A DNA stretch of 64,000 bases from Reclinomonas americana ATCC 50394 (taxonomy: Eukaryota > Jakobida > Jakobea > Jakobida), in contig PS015010.1 in assembly GCA_048213135.1 (NCBI GenBank), positions 496,001 through 560,000 on the forward strand, written 5' to 3'. A model generated the notes under the pieces. The model saw nothing but the letters and a program-made list of their open reading frames with translations. It ran no database searches and had not been told where the DNA came from. The position numbers and the translations under genes are program-made. Below are positions 8,374 through 17,580 of this stretch, one piece after another (position 1 is the stretch's first letter; each line of letters opens with the position of its first letter).

Positions 8374-9408
8374 GTGGAAATAGAAAATAACATATCGCTG
8401 CAACCTTACAATACATTTGGTATTGATGTGAAGGCCCGGTATTTTTCAAGATTCAATAATTTTGGGGAGTTGCAGGAACTGGCAGCATTCCGCGAAAAAG
8501 AGGAACTGCCCTGGTTGATACTGGGCGGCGGCAGCAATATCCTTTTTACAAAAGATGTGGACGGCCTGGCGGTGAAGAATGAGATCCGCGGTATTCATAT
8601 CGTTAAGGAAGATGAACATCACGCCTATGTGCAGGCCGGGGCGGGAGAGAACTGGCACAGCTTTGTACAGTATTGTATTTCCGCAGGATTATCGGGTGTT
8701 GAGAACCTGTCGTTAATACCGGGGAATGTTGGTGCTTCACCCATGCAAAACATCGGTGCTTATGGTGTGGAAATAAAAGATATGTTTCATTCGCTTGAAG
8801 CCTTTCATGTCGATGAAAAGAAAATGCACCAGTTCAGTCTTAATGATTGTGAATTCGGTTACCGCGAAAGTGTATTTAAGCGCCGGTATAAAGACCAGTT
8901 CGTGATCTGTTCCGTTACCTATCGTTTGAATAAACAACCGGTCTTCAATACTTCCTATGGCGCCATTGTACAGGAGCTGGAGAAGATGGGTGTGCAGGAC
9001 CTCAGTGCAAAAGCCATATCCGAAGCCGTCATCCGCATCCGCCAGTCCAAACTCCCCGACCCTAAGGTGACCGGCAATGCAGGAAGTTTTTTCAAAAACC
9101 CGGAAGTAACAAAAGAGTTATATCTCGGGTTAAAAGAACAATATCCAGACCTGGTGGGTTTCGACCTGCCGAATGGCAACGTTAAACTGGCGGCAGGCTG
9201 GCTCATTGAGCATTGTGGCCCGGCAGAAGGACAGAGCTGGAAAGGTTACCGCAAAGGTGATGCAGGTTGTCATGCCCGGCAGGCACTGGTGCTGGTGAAT
9301 TACGGACATGCTTCCGGGGAAGAAATATATAATTTAAGCACCGCTATTTTGCAAAGTGTGCTGGAGAAATTCGGTGTTGTACTGGAAAGGGAAGTGAATG
9401 TGGTATAA
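8374..9408 (+). CDS. murB: UDP-N-acetylmuramate dehydrogenase
   Basis: The 344-residue enzyme reduces UDP-N-acetylglucosamine enolpyruvate to UDP-MurNAc with NADPH and FAD in the cytoplasm. It begins at GTG, the only sensible start: VEIENNISLQPYNTFGID matches the usual MurB N-terminus. FAD-binding GGGSNILF and GNVGASPMQNIGAYG are present, as is GNAGSFFKNP with the catalytic Ser and the C-terminal EREVNVV with the catalytic Glu. The coding sequence ends at a TAA that is part of an AATTACG repeat. Confidence 0.96.
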   Translation: MEIENNISLQPYNTFGIDVKARYFSRFNNFGELQELAAFREKEELPWLILGGGSNILFTKDVDGLAVKNEIRGIHIVKEDEHHAYVQAGAGENWHSFVQYCISAGLSGVENLSLIPGNVGASPMQNIGAYGVEIKDMFHSLEAFHVDEKKMHQFSLNDCEFGYRESVFKRRYKDQFVICSVTYRLNKQPVFNTSYGAIVQELEKMGVQDLSAKAISEAVIRIRQSKLPDPKVTGNAGSFFKNPEVTKELYLGLKEQYPDLVGFDLPNGNVKLAAGWLIEHCGPAEGQSWKGYRKGDAGCHARQALVLVNYGHASGEEIYNLSTAILQSVLEKFGVVLEREVNVV

Positions 9409-9506
9409 TTACGAATGACGAATTACGAATGCCGCAGGATTCGGTAAGCGCAATCATAACCTGTCGCAGGATTCGTAATTCATCATTTGAAAATTCGTAA
9501 TTAATT
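9406..9506. repeat. Inverted AATTACG-family repeat between convergent murB and AAA+ genes
   Basis: AATTACGAATGACGAATTACG (broken by one variant word) starts at the murB stop. The reverse words ATTCGTAATTC and ATTCGTAATTAATT lie at 9471-9506 and overlap the stop codon of the minus-strand ATPase gene. Inside is a direct repeat of CGCAGGATTCG at about 9433 and 9465. No conventional G/C-rich terminator is present, so this may serve as one for both genes. Confidence 0.7.
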
Positions 9507-11027
9507 AAAGTCTTCCTCGTTATAATCCTCCTCATCAAAATGTTCGCTTCCAATATTCAGCATACTGCCCATCAGGTCCTTGAATTCGATACGACCTTCA
9601 AGCACTTTCTTACTGATTAGAGAATGCGCCGCCAGACCATGCAATACAAATTCCATGAGCAGGGCGTTTTCTTTATCACTGGCCAGGCTGAAGTATTTTT
9701 TCACGAGAGCGTATAAACCATCTACTTTGTACAGCAACTGTATCTTGTCATTATCCGTGGCTTCAAAGAAATTATTCAGCGAATGCCCGGCATCAAACCA
9801 GCGGGTAATGGCTTTATAAGGGTTCTCTTCCGTACCGGCATCCTTGCCTTTTCTTTTCTTTAAAGAGTCGGGGTTGGGGAAATAAACACCGAACTGGGTG
9901 CGTATGGCTTTTTCCAAAAGGTTAAAAGCTACCTGGTAGGGGCCTTCCTGTTCGCCTTCATATACCAGTTCTATTTTGCCGGTAATGGCGGGAATGATGC
10001 CTACAAGATCGCTGATCCACACCTGGGTGGATGGTTCGTTATTGATCATGGCCCTGCGTTCGGCGGCACTCACCGCGTTTTCGTAGGCGCTGATGGTGAG
10101 CCTGGCGCTTACCCCGCTTTTCTTATCCACCAGTTCACTTTCCCTGGCTTCAAAAGCCACCTGTTCTATCAGCCTTTTTACCAGGTCGCTTATTTCTATC
10201 TTATTCTTTTGTTCTTCGGGTATCAGCGCTTCCTGCTCGGTGATCTCCAGCGAGGTTTCGATGGAGCGGGGGTAGTGGGTCAATATCTGGCTCTGGATAC
10301 GGTCTTTCAGCGGTGTAACAATGCTGCCCCTGTTGGTATAATCTTCCGGGTTGGCGGTGAACACAAACATCACGTCTAAGGGTAAACGCAGTTTAAAGCC
10401 GCGTATCTGCAGGTCGCCTTCTTCGAGTATGTTGAAAAGCGACACCTGTATACGGGCCTGCAGGTCGGGCAGTTCGTTGATCACGAAAATGCAACGGTTG
10501 CTGCGGGGGATGATACCATAGTGCAGCACCCTTTCATCGGCAAAACTCAGTTTGAGATTGGCAGCTTTAATAGGGTCGATATCGCCGATAAGGTCCGCCA
10601 CACTTACATCAGGTGTAGCCAGTTTTTCACCATAGCGCTGGCTGCGGTGTAACCAACCAATGGGTGTGCTGTCGCCTTTCTCCGCGATGAGATCAACCGC
10701 GTACCGTGAAATGGGATGGAACGGATCGTCATTGATCTCGCTGCCTTCCACCACGGGAATGTACTCATCCAGCAGGTTGATCATCTGCCTGGCCATACGG
10801 GTTTTGGCCTGTCCGCGTAAACCGAGGAACAGGATATTGTGGCGGGAAAGGAGTGCCCGTTCAGTATCGGGTATCACACTGTCTTCATAACCCAGTATGC
10901 CCGGGAAAGGGTTTTCTCTTGCCTTAATGGTTTTGATCAGGTTATCGCGTATTTCCTGTTTGATGGATTTGGGTACATAACCTGTTTTCTTTAATTCACC
11001 GAGTGTTTGTATTGTTGGTATTGACAT
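9501..11027 (-). CDS. MoxR/magnesium-chelatase-like AAA+ ATPase
   Basis: The 508-residue protein has a Walker A of GLRGQAKT (69-76), Walker B CIFVINE (179-185) with Glu, and a sensor-1 loop ANPEDYTNRG near 225, the pattern of the ChlI/BchI and MoxR groups. These ATPases usually act with a VWA-domain partner in metal insertion or protein maturation. Here the partner is encoded two genes upstream on the same strand (11485-12603), with a small lipoprotein between, so a chaperone-like complex is a reasonable inference. The target is unknown. The final codons run into the AATTACG-type repeat at 9471-9506. Confidence 0.87.
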   Translation of the reverse strand: MSIPTIQTLGELKKTGYVPKSIKQEIRDNLIKTIKARENPFPGILGYEDSVIPDTERALLSRHNILFLGLRGQAKTRMARQMINLLDEYIPVVEGSEINDDPFHPISRYAVDLIAEKGDSTPIGWLHRSQRYGEKLATPDVSVADLIGDIDPIKAANLKLSFADERVLHYGIIPRSNRCIFVINELPDLQARIQVSLFNILEEGDLQIRGFKLRLPLDVMFVFTANPEDYTNRGSIVTPLKDRIQSQILTHYPRSIETSLEITEQEALIPEEQKNKIEISDLVKRLIEQVAFEARESELVDKKSGVSARLTISAYENAVSAAERRAMINNEPSTQVWISDLVGIIPAITGKIELVYEGEQEGPYQVAFNLLEKAIRTQFGVYFPNPDSLKKRKGKDAGTEENPYKAITRWFDAGHSLNNFFEATDNDKIQLLYKVDGLYALVKKYFSLASDKENALLMEFVLHGLAAHSLISKKVLEGRIEFKDLMGSMLNIGSEHFDEEDYNEEDFN

Positions 11028-11029
11028 AA

Positions 11030-11467
11030 TTAATAATCGGAAGTTGTAACAATTTTAAATTTATATATCCCTTTCTGTTTAAATGCTTCTTTCAGATTTC
11101 GAAAGGATTCTCTTTTGCCTAAAGCCATATCACCTCTTACCATTACAGACTCCGGCATTTTACTCATATCCAGGTGATATTGCTGTTCCAGGCTGTCAAA
11201 CGCTTTCCTGAGATTCTCCGTTAAAGGCGGAGTTACGTGTATATAATTCTGTTCGTTTATCGAACTGTCATATTTGACCCAAATGGAGGTATCACTTTTT
11301 ACCAGGATAAACACGCAGTAACTACCGGGTTTCTGTTTGGATGAAACGCTTTTAGGGGTTTCTACGCTTACACTTTCGGGTGGCCTTTCATAATTACTGC
11401 ACCTGCAGACTGTAAGCAACAGCAAGCCAAAGCTAAAGCCCCGCAGGCTCCATAATCTATAATTCAT
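11030..11467 (-). CDS. Small lipoprotein with possible ExbD/TolR-like periplasmic domain
   Basis: The 145-residue protein begins MNYRLWSLRGFSFGLLLLTVCRCSN. A hydrophobic segment followed by Cys suggests a lipoprotein signal, with cleavage before C22 or C24 uncertain. After a Pro/Ser linker the rest (about 48-145) has the strand-helix rhythm of the ExbD/TolR periplasmic domain, ending GIYKFKIVTTSDY like the KxxLVT end of ExbD. That similarity is weak and read by eye. It ends 2 bp before the ATPase start and lies 17 bp after the VWA gene, so it is part of the operon. Its ATG and first codons fall in a degenerate AATTATG repeat. Confidence 0.65.
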   Translation of the reverse strand: MNYRLWSLRGFSFGLLLLTVCRCSNYERPPESVSVETPKSVSSKQKPGSYCVFILVKSDTSIWVKYDSSINEQNYIHVTPPLTENLRKAFDSLEQQYHLDMSKMPESVMVRGDMALGKRESFRNLKEAFKQKGIYKFKIVTTSDY

Positions 11468-11484
11468 AATTCTTAATTCCTAAT

Positions 11485-12603
11485 TCAATAAACCGTTTTC
11501 CTTTTCCCGCTTTCAAAATCCTTAAAAATGAAAGCTCCCAGCCTGTCGAGCGAAGCAAAGAAGGCCTTGCCGTTATTGCATTCGGTGAATTCCTGTACAA
11601 AACGCTGCAGGTACGGGTCCGATGCGATCATAAAGGTAGTGATGGGGATCTTCAGTTTCTTACATTGTGTGGCCAGGCTCATACAGCGGTTGAGTATCTT
11701 CCTGTCGGCACCCCAACTGTTTTTGTAATATTTCTTCCCGATCTTAAGACAGGTGGGCTTGCCATCGGTGATCATAAAGATCTGTTTATTGGGATTACGC
11801 CTTTTCCTCAGCAGGTCCATCGCCAGTTCCAGTCCTGCAACTGTATTGGTATGATAGGGTCCCACCTGCAAATAGGGCAGGTCCTTGATCTCGATAGGCC
11901 AGGCGTCGTTGCCAAATACCACGATGTCGAGTGTGTCTTTGGGGTACTTGGTTTTGATGAGTTCGCTCAGCGCCATGGCTACTTTCTTGGCAGGCGTTAT
12001 CCTGTCTTCACCATAGAGGATCATGGAGTGGGATATATCGATCATCAGCACCGTTGAGGTCTGCGATTTGAAATCAGTTTCCCTGATCTCCAGGTCATCC
12101 TCATGCATACGGAAACTATCGATGCCATGATTGATCTGTGCATTGCGGATGGAACTGGTAAAATCGATCTGTTCCATGGTATCCCCAAACTGGAAGGGCC
12201 GGGTTTCGGGATTAATCTCATCGCCGCCGCCGGGCTTGAACGTGTTGTGGTTGCCCTGCTTACTTTTTTTAAGTTTCCCGAATATTTCTTCGAGGCTCTT
12301 CTTACGAATTCCCTGCTCTGTCTTTGAAGTGATCTTAATGTCGCCATTAGGCCTGTCTTCATCGATATATCCTTTCTCTTTCAGGTCCTCAATAAAATCA
12401 CCGATACCATAATCGCCGTTGGTGAGCTTATATTCTTTATCCAGCTCATTGAGCCACTGCATGGCTTCGTTGAAATCGCCATTGGTATACGTGAGTAACT
12501 GGAGAAAAAGATCCAGGAGTTTTTCGAAAGGAGACTTACCCTGCGCATCCGGATCGAATTTTGAAAAATGAAATCCCCGCATCTGATTGGTGGCAACAGT
12601 CAT
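11485..12603 (-). CDS. VWA-domain protein, partner of the MoxR-like ATPase
   Basis: The 372-residue cytoplasmic protein has a helical N-terminal half (1-180) and a C-terminal von Willebrand factor A domain with a metal-ion-dependent adhesion site: DISHS (189-193), a Thr in HTNTVAG, and ITDGKPT. No signal peptide or membrane helix is visible. Such proteins act as substrate adaptors of MoxR/ChlI-type ATPases. It is first in the VWA-lipoprotein-ATPase run and is separated from the upstream DUF2723 gene by a strong terminator, so it probably has its own promoter. Confidence 0.85.
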   Translation of the reverse strand: MTVATNQMRGFHFSKFDPDAQGKSPFEKLLDLFLQLLTYTNGDFNEAMQWLNELDKEYKLTNGDYGIGDFIEDLKEKGYIDEDRPNGDIKITSKTEQGIRKKSLEEIFGKLKKSKQGNHNTFKPGGGDEINPETRPFQFGDTMEQIDFTSSIRNAQINHGIDSFRMHEDDLEIRETDFKSQTSTVLMIDISHSMILYGEDRITPAKKVAMALSELIKTKYPKDTLDIVVFGNDAWPIEIKDLPYLQVGPYHTNTVAGLELAMDLLRKRRNPNKQIFMITDGKPTCLKIGKKYYKNSWGADRKILNRCMSLATQCKKLKIPITTFMIASDPYLQRFVQEFTECNNGKAFFASLDRLGAFIFKDFESGKRKTVY

Positions 12604-12670
12604 TTGAAACTGCCGCCATCATGCAATTTACGAAACATTTAATTTTTTCGATGGGTTGTATTGTTAAATA

Positions 12671-12699
12671 AAAAGATCCCCCGCGGAGGGCGGGGGATC
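12671..12699 (-). terminator. Terminator of the DUF2723 gene
   Basis: A 10-bp G/C-rich stem (GATCCCCCGC with GCGGGGGATC) and a 5-nt loop are followed on the minus strand by UUUU and more U-rich sequence, 22 bp past the DUF2723 stop. Confidence 0.9.
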
Positions 12700-12720
12700 G
12701 GGTATTGAAGAAAATATGCT

Positions 12721-15700
12721 TTAATGTTTGGGTGAATCAGGTTTGCCTTGCGGAACACCCTGTGCTTTGATGGCATTGGGGCTTTCTGCCGGAGGTGGTG
12801 CAGCCTGGTTCTTAAACTGCTGTTCCATCATCTGTATTTGCGCCAGGTACCTTTCTGCATCGTTCCTGTCGCCGCGTTTATTGCCGCGCTGGTCAACATA
12901 ATCGAAAGCGGAAACCTGGTCGTCGCTCAATTTGGAATAGTATTCCAGTTGCTGCTGCAGGTCTTTTTTCAGGCTTTTGGTGATCTTGGCGGCCAGTACA
13001 GTGTCTCCTGATAAGTAGGAGGCTTGCAGCATCAGCATAGAGATGAAGTTGTGCTGCTGGCTGCGGGATACCATGCCGTAAGGGAAGTTCTCTTCCAGCA
13101 TCATTTTATCGCATTTGTCCAGCATTTTGCGGGCTTCTTCTTTCTTGCCATTTTGTGCAAGGCTCATCGCGGCGGCGGCATAGGCCTGGCGGATGCTGTT
13201 GAGGTGCCTGCGGTTCTCTTCATCGAAATACACACCGGGTTTATCGCAATTGCCAAACTGGAATTTATTCAGCATCACTTTCGGACCTGATTCTTCATTG
13301 AAGTATTTGTCGCCCGACAGTACGGGTACCAGCCTGTAAGTAAGTCCATCCTGCCTCAGGTAATCCTGGAAGCCGAGGCCTCCACCATCCTGTGAGGTAA
13401 AGTAAATAGGACGTTTCCACTGGTTGGCGGCGATGATATTCAAAATAGCGGCGTCGTTCTTAAACAACACATTCTTAGGTATGGTAAATACAACATTGTT
13501 CACCACGCTGTCATTGGCATTAACGGTGCCATTTTGTTTTACCACGTTCATATCTACAGGCAGACTAACCAGTCGTGCAGGAAGAATATTAATCATACTG
13601 CCATCCCTTCCCTGTTCGGTGCGGTTGGGGTCATCACTGCCGGCATAGTCCCTCATCATGGTCAGCAGGTCCTGCGGTTGGGCAGGATCACCGGTAAGTC
13701 CGGCCTTGGCCCTGAACTGGTTTACCATGGAAGTGTTGCTGCCATATATGCTTTCGAGTGTGTATACTACGTCGCGGTTAGCACCTTCAATCTGTGCCGG
13801 GCTCCAGAGCGGATCGATAGGAGCGCTTTCATTCACTTTATAACGCAGCTGGTTAATGTACCAGTCGGTACCCAGCAGGCTGGCGTTGATCACGCGGATA
13901 TCCCTGCGGATGCCCTGCACTTCCTGTGCATACCAGAGCGGGTAAGTATCATTATCTCCAAATGAAACAAGTATGGCGTTGGGCGCACAACTTTCTAAAT
14001 AGTCAATGGCCAGGTCGCGGGCCAGGGTTTTGTTGCTGCGGTCGTGGTCATCCCATTCCTGGCTGGCCATCAGCACCGGCACGGCAAGCGTACAAACGGC
14101 GCCGGCTACAACAGTGGCGGTCATGGCGCTTTTTATCGCTTTGGAAAGCAGTTCTCTTACATAAAGCACACCCAGGCCTATCCATATGGCGAACGCGTAG
14201 AAGGAACCTACAAACGCGTAGTCACGTTCACGGGGCTGGTTACCCGCCTGGTTGAGGTAGAATACAATGGCGAAACCGGTGAGTACAAATAATAACCCAA
14301 CCACCAGTCCGTCGCGTTTGTCTTTCATCACCTGGTATACCAGGCCCAGTATACCCAGCAGCAGTGGCAGGGCAAACAGTTTGTTGTTGGCTTTATTGTT
14401 TTTCACGCTGTCGGGCATCGCGTCCTGGTCGCCCAGGCGCATATTATCCCAGAAACCGATACCGGTTTTCCAGTTACCGTCGCGAACATTGCTCATGTGT
14501 ACGCCCTGTATATCGTTCTGCTTACCGGCGAAGTTCCACATGAAATAACGCATATACATCCAGCCTACCTGGTAGCTCATGGCAAAGGCGATGTTCTCGC
14601 CCATTGTAGGCGGCCTTTCCCAGTTGCCTTGCTGATCTTTGCCAATGCCCATCCAGGCGGCATAGTAATCTGCGTGACCCTGGTCATTGCTCTGGTCCCA
14701 CATACGGGGGAACAGGTGTTTGTCGGCAGGAGCGTATACATATTCTACTTTACGTCCGTTCTTTTCATAACGTCCGTTGCTTTTTACATAAGTTTCTGTC
14801 ACTTTGGTTTCCTGCGGATCGGCAGTGAAATCCTGTCCGTATAATATCGGCCAGTCGCCGTATTGTTCACGGCCCAGGTAGCCTACCAGGTTAACCGGGT
14901 TGTCTACGTTGAACATATCAACAGCCGGATCGGCATTACTGCGGATGAGGGTAGTGAAGTAGGTGGAGTAACCGAGCAGCATGAAGACGAAGCTCCAGAG
15001 GCCCAGTTTCAAAAAGTTCCAGTTCCTTTTTTGCGCCAGGCGCAGGCCCAGGAAAATGAGTGCACCCAGGAAAATGAAGAAGAAGGCGAAACCGGAGAAG
15101 AAGGGCAGGCCGAAGCTGTTCACGAACAGGATATCGAAATTGCCGGCTCCTTTGATGCTCCATTGAATAACGGCTTTCAGCACAAGACCAGTGAGCAGGC
15201 AGCCTATAATGAAGGCGATGAATGTACGCCACTGGGTGATCTTCTCATAACGTTTGTAGTAGTAGATGATCACAATCGCGGGGATCGTAAGCAGGTTCAG
15301 CAGATGGACGCCGATGGACAGGCCCATCAGGTAAAATATCAGGATGATCCAGCGGTCGGCACGGGTGAAATGTCCTTTGATGCCCCTTGAATTTTCCTCG
15401 TCTACGTTCTGTTCCCATTTCAGCATGGCCCAGAATACGAGAGCGGTGAAGAAAGAAGACAGGGCGTACACTTCGCCTTCCACGGCGCTGTACCAGAATG
15501 AATCGGAGAAAGTATAAGCAAGTGCACCTACTACGCCGGCGGCCATGATGCCAATAACCTGGTCATTGGTAAGGGCGGCGGAAGGGTTGGCTTTAACAAC
15601 GATCTTACGGGCAAAATGGGTAATGCTCCAGAAGAGGAAGAGAATGGTGAAACCGCTGGCCAGCGCGCTCATCAGGTTCACACCTGTAGCGGCGTGCTCG

Positions 15701-15906
15701 GGCCCGAAAGGCACCATAAAAATACGGCCAATGAGTACGAAAAGAGGGGCTCCCGGCGGATGCGGTATCTGGAGTTTGTAGGCACTCGAAGCAAATTCGC
15801 CGCAGTCCCACAAACTGCCGGTGGCTTCCATGGTCATAATGTACACGGCACAGGCAATGATACATACGATCCACCCGGTGATGTTGTTGATACGTTTAAA
15901 GCTCAT
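12721..15906 (-). CDS. DUF2723 / GT117-type polytopic membrane protein
   Basis: The 1061-residue protein begins with an N-terminal membrane domain of many helices (about 10-600), including the conserved early segment TGSLWDCGEFASSAYKLQIP and PHPPGAPLF with an acidic loop residue, as in C-type membrane glycosyltransferases of the protein O-mannosyltransferase kind. The remainder (about 620-1061) is largely soluble, with a helical repeat-like end. The family is widespread in Bacteroidota and is thought to take part in surface or protein glycosylation; the donor and acceptor are unknown. It has its own promoter (15930-15938) and terminator (12671-12699), so it is probably monocistronic. Confidence 0.87.
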   Translation of the reverse strand: MSFKRINNITGWIVCIIACAVYIMTMEATGSLWDCGEFASSAYKLQIPHPPGAPLFVLIGRIFMVPFGPEHAATGVNLMSALASGFTILFLFWSITHFARKIVVKANPSAALTNDQVIGIMAAGVVGALAYTFSDSFWYSAVEGEVYALSSFFTALVFWAMLKWEQNVDEENSRGIKGHFTRADRWIILIFYLMGLSIGVHLLNLLTIPAIVIIYYYKRYEKITQWRTFIAFIIGCLLTGLVLKAVIQWSIKGAGNFDILFVNSFGLPFFSGFAFFFIFLGALIFLGLRLAQKRNWNFLKLGLWSFVFMLLGYSTYFTTLIRSNADPAVDMFNVDNPVNLVGYLGREQYGDWPILYGQDFTADPQETKVTETYVKSNGRYEKNGRKVEYVYAPADKHLFPRMWDQSNDQGHADYYAAWMGIGKDQQGNWERPPTMGENIAFAMSYQVGWMYMRYFMWNFAGKQNDIQGVHMSNVRDGNWKTGIGFWDNMRLGDQDAMPDSVKNNKANNKLFALPLLLGILGLVYQVMKDKRDGLVVGLLFVLTGFAIVFYLNQAGNQPRERDYAFVGSFYAFAIWIGLGVLYVRELLSKAIKSAMTATVVAGAVCTLAVPVLMASQEWDDHDRSNKTLARDLAIDYLESCAPNAILVSFGDNDTYPLWYAQEVQGIRRDIRVINASLLGTDWYINQLRYKVNESAPIDPLWSPAQIEGANRDVVYTLESIYGSNTSMVNQFRAKAGLTGDPAQPQDLLTMMRDYAGSDDPNRTEQGRDGSMINILPARLVSLPVDMNVVKQNGTVNANDSVVNNVVFTIPKNVLFKNDAAILNIIAANQWKRPIYFTSQDGGGLGFQDYLRQDGLTYRLVPVLSGDKYFNEESGPKVMLNKFQFGNCDKPGVYFDEENRRHLNSIRQAYAAAAMSLAQNGKKEEARKMLDKCDKMMLEENFPYGMVSRSQQHNFISMLMLQASYLSGDTVLAAKITKSLKKDLQQQLEYYSKLSDDQVSAFDYVDQRGNKRGDRNDAERYLAQIQMMEQQFKNQAAPPPAESPNAIKAQGVPQGKPDSPKH

Positions 15907-15929
15907 ACGTTTTTTTGGTTATAAGGTGG

Positions 15930-15938
15930 GCAAATATA
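15930..15938 (-). promoter_or_regulatory. -7 element of the DUF2723 gene
   Basis: The minus strand reads TATATTTGC, an exact TAnnTTTG match, 23 bp before the ATG. The -33 TTG is not clear. Confidence 0.6.
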
Positions 15939-16031
15939 AACAGTTTAGGCTTTGCAGTCCTCATTTGCAGGTTTTTTGTTACCAGCGGCGGGTCATATTT
16001 TCTCCTGTTCTTAACATCGGCAATTACGGGC

Positions 16032-16039
16032 TAACTTTG
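16032..16039 (+). promoter_or_regulatory. -7 element of the DMT transporter gene, almost at the ATG
   Basis: TAACTTTG ends 5 bp before the ATG at 16045. With the usual 4-7 bp from this element to the start of transcription, the mRNA would begin at or next to the AUG. Confidence 0.6.
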
Positions 16040-16044
16040 GCCGC

Positions 16045-16920
16045 ATGAAAAAGGCCCTCTTCCAGTTGCACATCGCTGTTTTCCTGGCCGGCTTTACGGC
16101 CATCCTGGGCAAACTGATCCATCTTAATGAGGGGCTGCTGGTGGGGTACCGTATACTGCTGACGGTGGTCACCCTGTTCCTGCTGCTTTGGTTCCGCGGA
16201 CAACTGGAAAGCATGCATTGGAAGGAAGCGCTGAAGACAGGCGGGGTAGGGCTGATCGTAGCCCTGCACTGGGTAACTTTTTACGGTAGTGTAAAGTATG
16301 CGAATGTTTCCGTAGCGCTGGTCTGTTTCAGTGCCACAGGATTTTTTACGGCGCTTTTTGAACCGTTCCTGCTCAGGAAAAATATGGAATGGGTGGAGCT
16401 GCTGCTGGGACTGCTGGCCATAGCAGGTATCTATATTATTTTTGATTTTCACCCGCAATACAAACTGGGTATTGTGTTCGGGATATTGTCGGCCGTGGGG
16501 AGTGCGTTGTTCCCTGTTTTCAACAAACAGTTACTGCAAAAACACCAGCCGCGTACGCTTACCCTGTACGAGCTGACCGGCGGGCTCATCGCTTTAAGCC
16601 TGTTACTCCCTTTATACCTCAGTTATTTTCCGGCTGATTATTACGTGCCCAGCGGGTGGGACTGGTGCTGGTTGCTGGTGCTCGCCTGGTTGTGTACCGT
16701 ACTTAGTTTCGACCTGCAACTGAATGCGCTGAAGAAGATTTCAGCCTTTACCGCCAACCTTACTTATAACCTCGAACCCATTTACGGCATCCTGCTCGCT
16801 TTTATTATTTTTCACGAGAATAAGCAACTGAATCCACGGTTCTATTTAGGCGTAGGACTTATATTACTGGCGGTTGTTCTCCAGATGATACGGGTTTACT
16901 ATCAACGGCAGCGGAACTGA
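16045..16920 (+). CDS. EamA/DMT-family transporter
   Basis: The 291-residue protein is made of ten hydrophobic helices in two EamA halves of about 135 residues, with short polar loops and a conserved Glu in the ninth helix region (NLEPIYGILLAF). Length and layout are standard for the drug/metabolite transporter superfamily, which exports small metabolites or amino acids at the inner membrane. The substrate cannot be told from sequence. The start is fixed by the TAACTTTG element 5 bp upstream. It is convergent with the OsmC gene across the AATTACG array. Confidence 0.9.
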   Translation: MKKALFQLHIAVFLAGFTAILGKLIHLNEGLLVGYRILLTVVTLFLLLWFRGQLESMHWKEALKTGGVGLIVALHWVTFYGSVKYANVSVALVCFSATGFFTALFEPFLLRKNMEWVELLLGLLAIAGIYIIFDFHPQYKLGIVFGILSAVGSALFPVFNKQLLQKHQPRTLTLYELTGGLIALSLLLPLYLSYFPADYYVPSGWDWCWLLVLAWLCTVLSFDLQLNALKKISAFTANLTYNLEPIYGILLAFIIFHENKQLNPRFYLGVGLILLAVVLQMIRVYYQRQRN

Positions 16921-16936
16921 ATGGGAAGCGGTCTGC

Positions 16937-16985
16937 AATTACGAATTACGAATTACGAATTACGAATTACGAATTACGAATCACG
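16937..16985. repeat. Tandem 7-bp repeat, AATTACG x 6 plus one variant
   Basis: Six perfect consecutive copies of AATTACG (16937-16978) are followed by AATCACG (16979-16985). The array starts 17 bp after the DMT stop and contains the stop codon and last codons of the convergent OsmC gene. It is the purest copy of the repeat family found across the window. Confidence 0.95.
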
Positions 16986-17389
16986 ATCTCGGTCTTCATG
17001 GTTGCGAAGTGGGAGAACATGGCGTATACACCGCAATATTTTTCCTGTGAAAGGTTGACTGCTTTTTCCATTTTGGGCCGGTCACTTTCCGCCATGGCGA
17101 TGGTGTAGGTGAGGGTGACGTGGTTGTATATTTTTGGGTGTTCTTCGGTGAGTGTGGCCTCTACCTGTATGGTGAAGTCGCGGAAGGGGACTTTCATTTT
17201 ATTCAGGATAGATACGATGTCAATGCCGGTGCAGCCCGAAAGAGAGGCCAGCATCAGCCTTTTGGGGCTTGGGCCACTGTCAGAACCGCCATCATCGGGT
17301 GTACTGTCGGTAATAACTGTGTGGCCGTTAATATCAGAAGAAAAAGCCATACCGGAGGTAAAACGGCTTTGGATGGAATGAGTAGTCAT
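16967..17389 (-). CDS. OsmC-family peroxiredoxin-like protein
   Basis: The 140-residue protein carries both redox-active cysteine motifs of the OsmC/YhfA group: LSGCTGID in the middle and EKYCGVY near the C-terminus, spaced as in organic hydroperoxide reductases. Members reduce organic peroxides in the cytoplasm with two catalytic Cys. The C-terminal residues IVIRNS and the TAA stop are encoded by the AATTACG tandem array, so the original end of this gene has probably been overwritten or extended. It is monocistronic, facing away from rpmB. Confidence 0.9.
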   Translation of the reverse strand: MTTHSIQSRFTSGMAFSSDINGHTVITDSTPDDGGSDSGPSPKRLMLASLSGCTGIDIVSILNKMKVPFRDFTIQVEATLTEEHPKIYNHVTLTYTIAMAESDRPKMEKAVNLSQEKYCGVYAMFSHFATMKTEIVIRNS

Positions 17390-17580
17390 TGAAAATGAGT
17401 GTTTTATAATAACTGAGTGTAATACAAAATTATAAATACTAAATCTTAAATATTAAATAATACATCCCGAATCGGCCTTTATTTCTGTATTTATACACAT
17501 CTGGTCCTTAAATGTGGGTACTTTTGCCGGGAAAATGAAAAATTCTTATTGAATAAGTGCCGATTATTCAATTTAAACCT

